From M3007 sp031425035 (GTDB taxonomy: Bacteria; Bacteroidota; Bacteroidia; Chitinophagales; Saprospiraceae), in NCBI GenBank assembly GCA_031425035.1, contig JANPIN010000103.1:89555-153554 (forward strand): a stretch of DNA of 64,000 nucleotides, given 5' to 3'. A program made the position numbers and the translations under genes. Shown here one piece after another: positions 48,336 through 56,027 of the stretch (the stretch's first letter is position 1; each line of letters opens with the position of its first letter). Under the pieces are notes generated by a model. The model saw only the letters and a program-made list of their open reading frames with translations, was not told the origin of the DNA and searched no databases.

Positions 48336-51300
48336 GAATGAGAAACTTAATCGTCATTACCCTGCTGCTGCTCGGGACGGTAGCGCAGGCACAACGCACA
48401 CTGAGCACTGACGTAGTAAAGGCTACTACTGAGTGGTGGCTGGGCAATGCGAAGATTACGCGGATCATGAGCGATACGGCGCTAGCTGGGGCGCTCAATA
48501 CTGACCTGGTGACGGCTGCGGCGGTTAAGGCTTATGTGCTTAATCATGCGGGGAGCGGGGGGGGGGGTGGGACTGTCGTTACGGGAAGCGGGTTGACGGG
48601 CAATGGTTCGGGGGGAAGTCCGGTGAAGGTTCCGGCTGGGGGTATTTATAGTTCGTTGATACGGGATACGACGATTGTGGCGGGTGATCTGAAAGATGGA
48701 GCCGTTACCGCACCTAAAATCGCAAGTATGGGGGCGGCAAATGGGCAAGTGCTTAAATATAATGCAGGTGCATGGGGGCCAGCTGCTGAGAGTGGCGGCG
48801 GTTCTATATCTAAAACTACCCTTAAAGATAGTTTGATCGTTGGCGCTACTCGTGTGAAAGACGAAGACAACCCCATTAATAACCCTTGGTACCGATCCCA
48901 AAATATTAAGTATTTTGATATAAAAGCCAAGAAGGTATCGAGCGGAACAGGTGATTTAAACATTGTCTTTATGGGCGATAGTCGGACTGATTTTTCTTCA
49001 ATAATGCATAAATCTGCGCTAGAATACCTAAAAACAAAACTGCCATTCAAGGGCCCCGGCTATGTTGGAGGAACGTATGATTTCTATAATATTTCCGGCA
49101 GCCTACCAACCTCTCACAACTGGACACTGAAAACAGCGAATACTGGTGGAGGCTTTTCGGACAAGTATTCAATAATTTCAACGAATATATCAACCGACTT
49201 TAATTTCTACCCTCTTTTGTCGGGGTACGGATTTGATGCTTATGATTCTCTAATTGTCTATTATAAGGGTGTTCCTGGCGGTGGAACATTTTCAATTTTG
49301 GCCGGAGCTACAACTGTGGCCACAATCAATACCAGCCTAACAACGGGTTTCCAAGTGCAGCGAATTTACCTTGGAAGCCTGTTCAATCATACAATAACCA
49401 TCCATCAAGTTTCAACAGGTTCAGCATTTTGTGAGATATACGGGTTTAACTGCAAATCTTCTGCATCTGGCATTCTTGTACATAAGGTTGCGCAATCTGG
49501 CATGAGTAGCCTCGATTATGCAACCTTAGATTCATCCGCATTTGTTAAGGGCCTAAAAGTTCTGAATACAGACATCGTATTTTTCTATCTTGGTGTTAAT
49601 GACCAGCGGTACAACTACACACCTGCTAGTTACTACACCAACATGAAGACAATGGTACGCCGCTTGAAAGCCGTTGGCCCACTCGTTGACATTGTTTTAG
49701 TTGCACCAGAAAGCTATGATACCACCATATGGCACGGCGGAATATATAACATTGGTCTTTACGTGAATAAGTTGCGGCAAATTTGCCTAGAAGACACGGT
49801 GGCCCTTTTTGATAACAATGTTATGTTTGGTCCTTACAGCTCAAAGTATGTAACAACTGGAATAATGACGGATGGGTTGCATGAATCCACATTGGGGGGT
49901 GGAGTAATTGTTAGTGCATTATTTAAGAATTTCACTTCCATAGGCACCGATATTATAACATTTTATCAGCAAGATGGAATTCTTAAAGATCCATCTAGTT
50001 ATCGAACAGTTACAGGTAGTGGGAAAATATTGCGTTTCAATGGCCTGGCTGAATTTCAGTTGAACAATGCTGCCAATACGAAAGGCGTATCCATACTAGA
50101 GGTAGCCAACGATCTACAGATAAATGGTATCAATAGGGGGGGTACTGATGCGTTTTGGGTGAATTATTATGGAAGTTACAAATTGGGAAACAAGTTCAAT
50201 ATGAATGAATCAACGGGCATTCTCAATACTTCCGGATATACTTCAACCAACACCCTAGGAACAAGCGTGCATTTTGGCAGTACAACTATTTCAGGCCCGT
50301 CATTATTTCTTTTGAACTTTGCAGCAGCAAACTCAACTTCTGGTGGCGCAAAAATTACGGGTAACGGATCAGGGAAAACTGAATATTATGATATAGAACT
50401 AAACCTGGGTAGTTCATCCGCTAATGGTGCAGGAATATTTCTCGATAGCCGAGACGGGGCTGTTTCCCCAATTGAATTGCTCGTCAAGCCTTCCGGCACT
50501 ACAAGCCAAACCTATGTGGCGAACGTGGGGAAAAATGGAAAATGGCATTTTGGTGCAACGCGAACAATAACACCGACAGTTGGTATGGATATAGACTATA
50601 CCGACGCGGTAAGGATTCCAAGAGGAACAACTGCGCAACAACCTACAGGGGCGCCTGGCATGTTGCGTGCCGATACTGATAGTGGGAAACTTAAAGGGGT
50701 TCCAACTGGAACGACATTTGTTGATATAATTACGGCGCTGGATAAACCTTTTGTAGATGGGGGTAATTCCTTTAACGCCCATGGAACAATTGGTACTAAT
50801 GATACATTTGATCTGAGAGTAAAGACTGGCGGCGCATATCGCGGTAAATGGGATAATGGTGGCGGACTTATTGTTGGTGGTGCTAATACTGACGAACCTG
50901 GAGCCTTTAAACTGCGTGCTGTGGGTGGCATCCGATCTGTTTACAGTACTCTCGACGATTACACAGCACTTGATCCCAATACGAACGCTGGAGAATGGGA
51001 CTACTATCAAGCCAATACGACCGACGCACAAATGACGTTCGGCACAAGCACTGAACGGAAGGTAGTATTCTCGCATGTTGTTGAAAAGAGTTGCATAGAT
51101 TATAATGTGGCTTGGACCACTGGGCGCACAAAGGCATATTTTACCGTTCCAGCCAAGTATGCGGGGCTGAAACTCCGCCGCGCAATCATAACTGTTTCCA
51201 CCATCGGCACCGGTACAAACACCCTTGAAATAGAAAAGGGTGGCACTACTCAGGCCACCCAATCCATCACAGCGGCAAGCCATGCGGTAACGATTAATCA

Positions 51301-51397
51301 AACCCTTGTCCAGGATGACGTGTGGACGTTTAATGTGACTGCGGTTAGCGGTACGCCGTCCAAAGGGCTGAATATTGAACTGGAATTCACGAAGTAA
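48332..51397 (+). CDS. Large tail fibre with SGNH/GDSL esterase domain and N-terminal signal-like segment
   Basis: This 1021-residue protein begins with a signal-peptide-like sequence (MRMRNLIVITLLLLGTVAQAQ), unusual for a virion protein. Residues about 205-530 form an SGNH hydrolase: block I FMGDSRTD (Ser217), block III LGVNDQR (Asn423) and block V TDGLHES (Asp514 and His517). Such domains deacetylate surface glycans. The rest is beta-rich fibre, ending in an Ig-like segment. Codons 76-79 lie in an 11-G tract, so expression may switch. The region 48.9-51 kb is A/T-richer than the upstream tail genes, suggesting exchange by recombination. Confidence 0.82.
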   Translation: MRMRNLIVITLLLLGTVAQAQRTLSTDVVKATTEWWLGNAKITRIMSDTALAGALNTDLVTAAAVKAYVLNHAGSGGGGGTVVTGSGLTGNGSGGSPVKVPAGGIYSSLIRDTTIVAGDLKDGAVTAPKIASMGAANGQVLKYNAGAWGPAAESGGGSISKTTLKDSLIVGATRVKDEDNPINNPWYRSQNIKYFDIKAKKVSSGTGDLNIVFMGDSRTDFSSIMHKSALEYLKTKLPFKGPGYVGGTYDFYNISGSLPTSHNWTLKTANTGGGFSDKYSIISTNISTDFNFYPLLSGYGFDAYDSLIVYYKGVPGGGTFSILAGATTVATINTSLTTGFQVQRIYLGSLFNHTITIHQVSTGSAFCEIYGFNCKSSASGILVHKVAQSGMSSLDYATLDSSAFVKGLKVLNTDIVFFYLGVNDQRYNYTPASYYTNMKTMVRRLKAVGPLVDIVLVAPESYDTTIWHGGIYNIGLYVNKLRQICLEDTVALFDNNVMFGPYSSKYVTTGIMTDGLHESTLGGGVIVSALFKNFTSIGTDIITFYQQDGILKDPSSYRTVTGSGKILRFNGLAEFQLNNAANTKGVSILEVANDLQINGINRGGTDAFWVNYYGSYKLGNKFNMNESTGILNTSGYTSTNTLGTSVHFGSTTISGPSLFLLNFAAANSTSGGAKITGNGSGKTEYYDIELNLGSSSANGAGIFLDSRDGAVSPIELLVKPSGTTSQTYVANVGKNGKWHFGATRTITPTVGMDIDYTDAVRIPRGTTAQQPTGAPGMLRADTDSGKLKGVPTGTTFVDIITALDKPFVDGGNSFNAHGTIGTNDTFDLRVKTGGAYRGKWDNGGGLIVGGANTDEPGAFKLRAVGGIRSVYSTLDDYTALDPNTNAGEWDYYQANTTDAQMTFGTSTERKVVFSHVVEKSCIDYNVAWTTGRTKAYFTVPAKYAGLKLRRAIITVSTIGTGTNTLEIEKGGTTQATQSITAASHAVTINQTLVQDDVWTFNVTAVSGTPSKGLNIELEFTK
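48557..48567 (+). repeat. 11-G homopolymer in the fibre gene
   Basis: Eleven consecutive G lie in the Gly-rich stretch after codon 75 of the fibre gene. Tracts of this length slip during replication, and a one-base change would put the rest of the fibre and its esterase out of frame. Confidence 0.85.
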
Positions 51398-51854
51398 GCT
51401 GCGGCAAAGCCTTAAAATAGTAAAAGAAGGCGGCTTTGTGCCACCTGGTGAAACCGGCAGAGTTATTCAACAGCTTCGACATAGCCGACTTGTCCACGCC
51501 AAAGGCATCGCACAGGTCAGCCTGCTGGAGGTTATGTTTCTTCAGTTGGTTCTTCACCCAGTCAGCTGATACAGCCTCCAGGCCGACGCCAGCGAACTCC
51601 AGCGGCCGAATATGGAGCTTAAAGAGGCCTTCAGGAAGGTGCGAGAATATTTCACGGGCCTTCTGGATCAACTCTTGTTTGTCGAATACGCGGTCTGTAC
51701 GCTTGTCGATCTGTTTGATCGATACCGTCACAAAGTCGGCTCCTACGTCAAGTATGGACGTTTCCAGCGATAAATGCTGGGCATAATTGCGGGCTGTATG
51801 GGCAATTTGTTCGCGGATTTCCTCCGATACGGGCAATATATCCAGGTTTTTCAT
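51387..51854 (-). CDS. HTH regulatory protein, 155 aa
   Basis: The C-terminal part (about residues 100-150) has an HTH: WVKNQLKKHNLQQADLCDAF, GVDKSAMSKLLNNSAGFTRW. The N-terminal 95 residues look like a separate sensing or dimerisation domain. It is leftward, overlapping the fibre gene tail to tail by 11 bases. It could bind the palindromic operator at 52332-52364; a role in prophage maintenance or late control is inferred. Confidence 0.75.
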   Translation of the reverse strand: MKNLDILPVSEEIREQIAHTARNYAQHLSLETSILDVGADFVTVSIKQIDKRTDRVFDKQELIQKAREIFSHLPEGLFKLHIRPLEFAGVGLEAVSADWVKNQLKKHNLQQADLCDAFGVDKSAMSKLLNNSAGFTRWHKAAFFYYFKALPQLTS

Positions 51855-51869
51855 TAAAATATTGGTTTA

Positions 51870-51897
51870 GAGCGGGGCCGATTGGCCCCGCTCTTTT
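51870..51897. terminator. GC-rich hairpin terminator near the prophage right end
   Basis: GAGCGGGGCC (51870-51879) pairs perfectly with GGCCCCGCTC (51884-51893) across a 4-base loop, with TTTT on the plus-strand side. It can stop rightward late transcription and may also lie in the leftward transcript between two genes. Confidence 0.75.
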
Positions 51898-51900
51898 GGT

Positions 51901-52239
51901 TTACAAGTTGATTTCCCAGCCGTTATCGATGTCGAATATGGCCCGTTGTTCTTGCTTTCTGCCCCATTTGATGGCTGCTGGAAGGCTTAAAAACATCCGG
52001 ACCGAATCGTACTGCATCTGGCCATCTTCGTTCTTCCAACCGCCGATGTAACCGGCATTCAGTAAAGCGTGTTGGATGGCGACGATCAATCCGGCGCGCT
52101 GGAAACAGTGCTGAGTCTCTTTGTGAGCAACGCAAACACCGGTTGTTACCATTTCCAGCGAAGGGATTCGGATCGTGAACCCGTAAGGATTCTCGATGGC
52201 AATCTGCTCGATCTGAGCAATCAGTTTATCATGTTGCAT
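51901..52239 (-). CDS. Hypothetical protein at the prophage right end, 112 aa
   Basis: This is a soluble protein: GFTIRIPSLEMVTTGVCVAH, RAGLIVAIQHALLNAGYIGG, then QYDSVRMFLSLPAAIKWGRK. The pattern AxxHALLxxGYIGGW...YDSVxxF recurs in Bacteroidota hypothetical proteins. It is under the promoter and palindromic operator at 52325-52364 and upstream of the HTH gene on the same strand, so the pair may form an operon. Confidence 0.65.
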   Translation of the reverse strand: MQHDKLIAQIEQIAIENPYGFTIRIPSLEMVTTGVCVAHKETQHCFQRAGLIVAIQHALLNAGYIGGWKNEDGQMQYDSVRMFLSLPAAIKWGRKQEQRAIFDIDNGWEINL

Positions 52240-52324
52240 GATGTTATCGGCTTGTTTTGGTTCGGCCCGATTCCGAAGGGATTGGTGAAAAGATGTGAAT
52301 GAACTTGCTGTCCTAATGACCCTT

Positions 52325-52364
52325 CAAAGATAAAGGATAGTTGTCAGGTTGACAACTATCCTTT
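52325..52364 (-). promoter_or_regulatory. Leftward promoter overlapped by a perfect 15-bp-arm palindrome
   Basis: On the minus strand TTG (52353-52355), a 20-base spacer and TATCTTTG (52325-52332) form a -33/-7 promoter. Arms 52332-52346 and 52350-52364 are exactly complementary around a 3-base centre and cover the -33 box and spacer. This is a strong candidate operator, and as RNA it would form a long hairpin. A second hairpin (TTTAAACGG / CCGTTTAAA) lies just to the right at about 52384-52411. The rest of 52240-52584 has no gene. Confidence 0.7.
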
Positions 52365-52466
52365 AAAGTATTTTAAAAGTATTTTAAACGGTCTTTATTG
52401 GCCGTTTAAAGGCTCACATTTGCGGGCATCAATTCACTGAGCAGGATCAATAGGAGGCGCGAAAAA

Positions 52467-52493
52467 TGTGTACTTTTGGTTTTGCGGATTATA
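52467..52493 (-). repeat. Right terminal inverted repeat (attR, R1-type site)
   Basis: Read from the right end inward, this 27-base segment begins TATAATCCGC and shares 21 of 27 positions with 13157-13183, including an AAAACCAAA and a GTACA block. It is followed by GACC at 52494-52497, which matches the four bases before the left end. Confidence 0.65.
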
Positions 52494-52584
52494 GACCACT
52501 GGCACGATTCAAAAAATACTATTTGGGTATGCTGATTTAATACGCTGAAAAGGCGGGATACACTGCAAGCTGAATGGGTACAAT

Positions 52585-54204
52585 TTACCCCACTTTTAAC
52601 TCCCGTTGAAAAACCTGCCCGCCCGCCTGCAACCGGTACTGATACACGCCGGGCCCTACGTACCAGTCCGAAGGCCGGAATTGAAAGGTATAACTCCCCC
52701 GGCTCCTGAATTCGTTTACCATCGTTCTGATGGCGTGTCCGGCTTTATCCAGCAGTTGTAGCCGCACCGGCCCGTCCTGCAACATGGCGTATTTAATTTC
52801 CACCGCACCGGGTAGGGGAGAGGGGTTATGACCCAGCAGGGCGCACTGTCCATTGTCCCCCAGGTTGGGTGTGTTCACCGGCACCAGACCATTGATGATC
52901 GGTTGCTGTTGTCCCATTACGAAGTTGACAAGTTCCGGGGAGTTACCCAGCCAGTTTTGCAGCACCGTCGCGTACACCGAACGGAAATCCACGCTGAAGC
53001 CCGGGTCGGTGTACGGATCCGGGTTACTGAGATCCTGGTATTGTCCGCTGAAACCATTGCCAATACCGCCGCCAAACAGCAGCGAATGCGTGCCCCAGCC
53101 GTGATCGGTGCCAAAAGAACCATTTTCATAAATGGTGCGGCCGAATTCGGAAAAGGTGAGTCCGAGTACCTTTTGTTCCAGGCCGCTGGCGCCAAACGCC
53201 AGATCTTCGTAAAACGCTTTAACAGCCGTCGCCACCTGGCCCAGCAAATTCAGGTGGTAAGCGCCCTGCTCGGCATGGGTATCGAAACCACCGATCTCCA
53301 CCATGAACACACGGGTGCCCAGGTTGCCTTTGATCAGCCGCGCGACGATCGCCAGTTGTTCCGCCAGGTAGTTGTCGGCGGGATAATTAATCTGGTTCTT
53401 GCCTTTGGAATATGATTTCTTGATCGTTTCGGCGTAGCGGAACGCGGAGTTGGCAGTCTGCCGGACATACGCCAGTTCCAGTTCGCGGGGTGTACTGCCC
53501 AGTGCCGACGTATCGTATAACTGGCCGGTTTGGGCGATCTGGTAAAATTCCTGCGGGCTGCTGACGGCCAGCGCCATGTTGGCCTGATCGGCTTTGAATA
53601 CCAGGTCGGTTTGTACGCCGATCTGCAAAGCCGGCGGCACTGTCGGCGGCGCTTCCAGAAAAGCAGCATATTCATTATCCAGAAAACGACCCATCCACCC
53701 GGTGTTCTGTACCACGTCCGCGTCGCTGCCGGAAGCAATAATATCGTAGGAACGGAAGTGGCTGTAATTGGGCTCGGGATACCCGACGTTGAAAATACAC
53801 TTCATCATACCCTCCTCCCACATCGGTTGCAACGCATTGGTAGTCAGCGGCATGCCGTATTCATTACTCAGCCCCCACATATTATTCTCCTGGATAGCGA
53901 TCGTAGGGCGCAGTCCGTAATAGAAGTTATTGCCGCGCTCGATCACCGTGTTCAGGCCGTCATTTCCCCCGCTTAAACGAATCAGCACCAAGATGTTCTC
54001 ATTGTTACCGTTCACCAGTCCCGCCATGAGCGGCGTGGGTTGAAAAGCCCGCAGCGGCAGGTTACCAAGCAGGAGTCCGCCGGCGCTCATTAAACCGGAA
54101 GCGGTCAGGAAGTCACGGCGCGACCACAGTTTATGATCATTGCTATGGTCTTCGCTGTTTTCCAGGGTAACACCGGTACGGGGCGGAGTATGTTTTTCAC
54201 ACAT
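52585..54204 (-). CDS. DUF1501 protein with Tat signal
   Basis: The 539-residue protein has a Tat signal (SRRDFLTASGLMSAGGLLLG at about 28-47). The DUF1501 core follows: LVLIRLSGGNDGLNTVI, then RVFMVEIGGFDTHAEQGAYH and GLTFSEFGRTIYENG, a sulfatase/alkaline-phosphatase-like fold with conserved Asp, His and Glu. The last 70 residues form a FlgD/T9SS-like beta domain (RLQLLDKAGHAIRTMVNEFR). It pairs with the DUF1800 gene upstream on the same strand, a conserved partnership whose function is unknown, possibly in polysaccharide handling at the envelope. Confidence 0.9.
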   Translation of the reverse strand: MCEKHTPPRTGVTLENSEDHSNDHKLWSRRDFLTASGLMSAGGLLLGNLPLRAFQPTPLMAGLVNGNNENILVLIRLSGGNDGLNTVIERGNNFYYGLRPTIAIQENNMWGLSNEYGMPLTTNALQPMWEEGMMKCIFNVGYPEPNYSHFRSYDIIASGSDADVVQNTGWMGRFLDNEYAAFLEAPPTVPPALQIGVQTDLVFKADQANMALAVSSPQEFYQIAQTGQLYDTSALGSTPRELELAYVRQTANSAFRYAETIKKSYSKGKNQINYPADNYLAEQLAIVARLIKGNLGTRVFMVEIGGFDTHAEQGAYHLNLLGQVATAVKAFYEDLAFGASGLEQKVLGLTFSEFGRTIYENGSFGTDHGWGTHSLLFGGGIGNGFSGQYQDLSNPDPYTDPGFSVDFRSVYATVLQNWLGNSPELVNFVMGQQQPIINGLVPVNTPNLGDNGQCALLGHNPSPLPGAVEIKYAMLQDGPVRLQLLDKAGHAIRTMVNEFRSRGSYTFQFRPSDWYVGPGVYQYRLQAGGQVFQRELKVG

Positions 54205-54255
54205 AAAAGCGTATTATAAAAGTGGGTATTGACAAGGTGTTCTCTGTGTTCTAAA

Positions 54256-54295
54256 GTGCTCTCTGTGGTTTAAATTTTTTTACCACAAAGGGCAC
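54256..54295. repeat. Intergenic inverted repeat between DUF1800 and DUF1501 genes
   Basis: The arms 54256-54269 and 54282-54295 are complementary at 12 of 14 positions around a T-rich loop (TTAAATTTTTTT region). It may be a dispersed repeat or a weak transcript-end structure between the two genes. Confidence 0.55.
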
Positions 54296-54354
54296 ATAAG
54301 GGCACATGAGAAGGGCAATTTTGAGTAGACGAGGTGGTTTAAAAGCAACCGGAA

Positions 54355-55854
54355 TTAAGTTAGTTGAAACTCCGGCAGTTTAACCAGGTAAAACAGCATA
54401 TTTACGATCTGGTAAGGCGCCTCGTCCCAGTACAAAGTCCAGGAACCGTCCTGGAAGTAATTCTCGGGAATATTGGCTTTGAAATACACCACAGCGGCCT
54501 GCAGGTGCACCGGTTCCAGGCTTTGTCCGAGGAAAAACTCCACCAGTGCCTGGGTGATCACCACCGGGTCCTGGCTGTCGTTGGTCAGCGTCTGGGCCAG
54601 CACACGCAGGTTTTCCCGCAGCGTTTCATTTTGCGTCAGCAGGTAAGCCGTGCTGCCGCCATAGTTCCAGCGGGCGGTCAGCGTGCTCTCATTGATCCAT
54701 TTATGGTGCCCAGGCCAGCCGGCCACGTTCGGCGGATTGAACACTTCCTGGCCGAGCTGGTAGCACCAGTACCCGACAGCATCCCACCAATCGTCGACAA
54801 TCTCGGCAGAAGAGGCTTTGGCCATTTTAAAAATGGGCACCAGTGTTTCCACGGGATTTTTCAGGCGGGCGCTGAAATTTGTTTCTTCGAAGAAATGCTC
54901 GCTCTTGAAGAGTTGTTTGAGCATGGGCATCATTTCCCAGCCGGCATTTTTAAAAGTCAGCGCCAGGCCCTCAATGACGTCTTTATCCGGCACCTGATAC
55001 ACGAAATTCTGGTAAATTTTAGTCGGTATAAAACGGCTGACCTGTTCGGCGCGGGCGGTAAAAATCAGGTTATGCGCCGAGGTAAAGTTGTAATTCGCCG
55101 TTTCGCCGAAAATGGTTTTCGGGTTATTATCGTGTTTCGTAGCATCGTAATAGGCGGGCGTACATTCATACATGGCAGCCTGCCAGCCGGTCATAGCGCG
55201 GGCCATTTCTACAATATCGGCCTGGCTGTACCCATTACTTTCGCCCATCGTGAACAGTTCCATCAGTTCGCGGGCGTAGTTTTCGTTGGGCTGCCCGGCT
55301 ACGTTGAGGTTGCCATTCAAATAGACCAGCATGGCCGGGTTCTTGCCCATTTCACGAACAAACGTGCGGAAATTCCCGAAGGCGAACTGGTGCAGCAGCG
55401 TGTAATAGTCCCACAAATAGGCATTGCATTCGTAGGTATTCAGCGCGGTGACGAAGTGGTTATGCCAGAACATGGAAAACTTGGCGCGCACCCCTTCCTC
55501 CAACATACTGTTGAACCAGCTGCGCCGTAACTCGTCGCGGTGGGCAAACCGAATGTCCGGATCCGGATCGGCCTGGTACTGCGCGCTGGTCCAGCCCGAC
55601 CAGTAAAAAGGATCCGGCAGGTCCAGTCCGGCCGCCGTATCGAGCAGTTGATCCACCAGCGCGCCGGGCGACATGGTCAGGCCCTGCTGGATCTGCTCCA
55701 GCGAGGCGCCGAAACCCAGCCGGCGATAAAGATGGGCGACCCGGCGGGCATTCCAGGGCTTGGCCGCGGTCGGTACGTAGGGATCGAGGGGATTGCCCGT
55801 TGGCGGGGCTGAAAACGGCGATAAGCTGGCAGGATAAGCCACGAATTCAGGCAT
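54355..55854 (-). CDS. DUF1800 protein
   Basis: Family motifs are clear: RRVAHLYRRLGFGASLEQIQ near the N-terminus, MFWHNHFVTALNTYECN, NENYARELMELFTMGESNGY, PPNVAGWPGHHKWINESTL. I place the start at ATG 55854 (MPEFVAYPASL); an upstream ATG at 55896 would add 14 less typical residues. No signal peptide is obvious. The protein is nearly always encoded with DUF1501, as here (150-base gap). The function is unknown. Confidence 0.9.
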   Translation of the reverse strand: MPEFVAYPASLSPFSAPPTGNPLDPYVPTAAKPWNARRVAHLYRRLGFGASLEQIQQGLTMSPGALVDQLLDTAAGLDLPDPFYWSGWTSAQYQADPDPDIRFAHRDELRRSWFNSMLEEGVRAKFSMFWHNHFVTALNTYECNAYLWDYYTLLHQFAFGNFRTFVREMGKNPAMLVYLNGNLNVAGQPNENYARELMELFTMGESNGYSQADIVEMARAMTGWQAAMYECTPAYYDATKHDNNPKTIFGETANYNFTSAHNLIFTARAEQVSRFIPTKIYQNFVYQVPDKDVIEGLALTFKNAGWEMMPMLKQLFKSEHFFEETNFSARLKNPVETLVPIFKMAKASSAEIVDDWWDAVGYWCYQLGQEVFNPPNVAGWPGHHKWINESTLTARWNYGGSTAYLLTQNETLRENLRVLAQTLTNDSQDPVVITQALVEFFLGQSLEPVHLQAAVVYFKANIPENYFQDGSWTLYWDEAPYQIVNMLFYLVKLPEFQLT

Positions 55855-56027
55855 AGCATCTATTTTTCGTTGGCAAGGGTAGGAAATATTTTCCATTCAG
55901 CTAACATAAACTCCGCGTTGTGTCGTATTTTTTCAGAATGCCAAATTTATTGTTATCCCAGTAGAGGGAGAAGGGCCGGACTGATTACCTTTCAGCCCGA
56001 ATTTCTATATAACCAGCTACCCTGCTC

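Larger units (their letters stand above)
13157..52493. mobile_element. Complete Mu-like transposable prophage, about 39.3 kb
   Basis: The element contains a Xre-like repressor, a MuA-type DDE transposase, a MuB-type ATPase, Mu-type head genes (gp27/28/29/36-like, MuF, gpG, gp37-like), a contractile tail with sheath, tube, tape measure and baseplate, and fibres. Its length is that of Mu-type genomes. The ends are 27-base inverted repeats matching at 21 of 27 positions, with an identical 12-base GTAAAAC-type core region, flanked by GACC on both sides. A 5-bp duplication is usual for Mu, so one flanking base may have changed or the boundary may be off by one. All essential modules look intact, so it may be inducible. 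Confidence 0.9.

Noticed and set aside
48332..51397. Diversity-generating retroelement acting on the fibre gene
   Set aside because: No reverse transcriptase or template repeat is visible anywhere in the window; the poly-G tract is the likely source of variation.
13157..52493. Genome-wide stop-codon reassignment in the prophage
   Set aside because: TAA, TAG and TGA all end well-formed prophage genes with correct spacing, so the two in-frame stops are local events.
54364..55530. Rightward 388-codon frame opposite the DUF1800 gene
   Set aside because: The DUF1800 motifs on the other strand are unambiguous; this frame has no family pattern.
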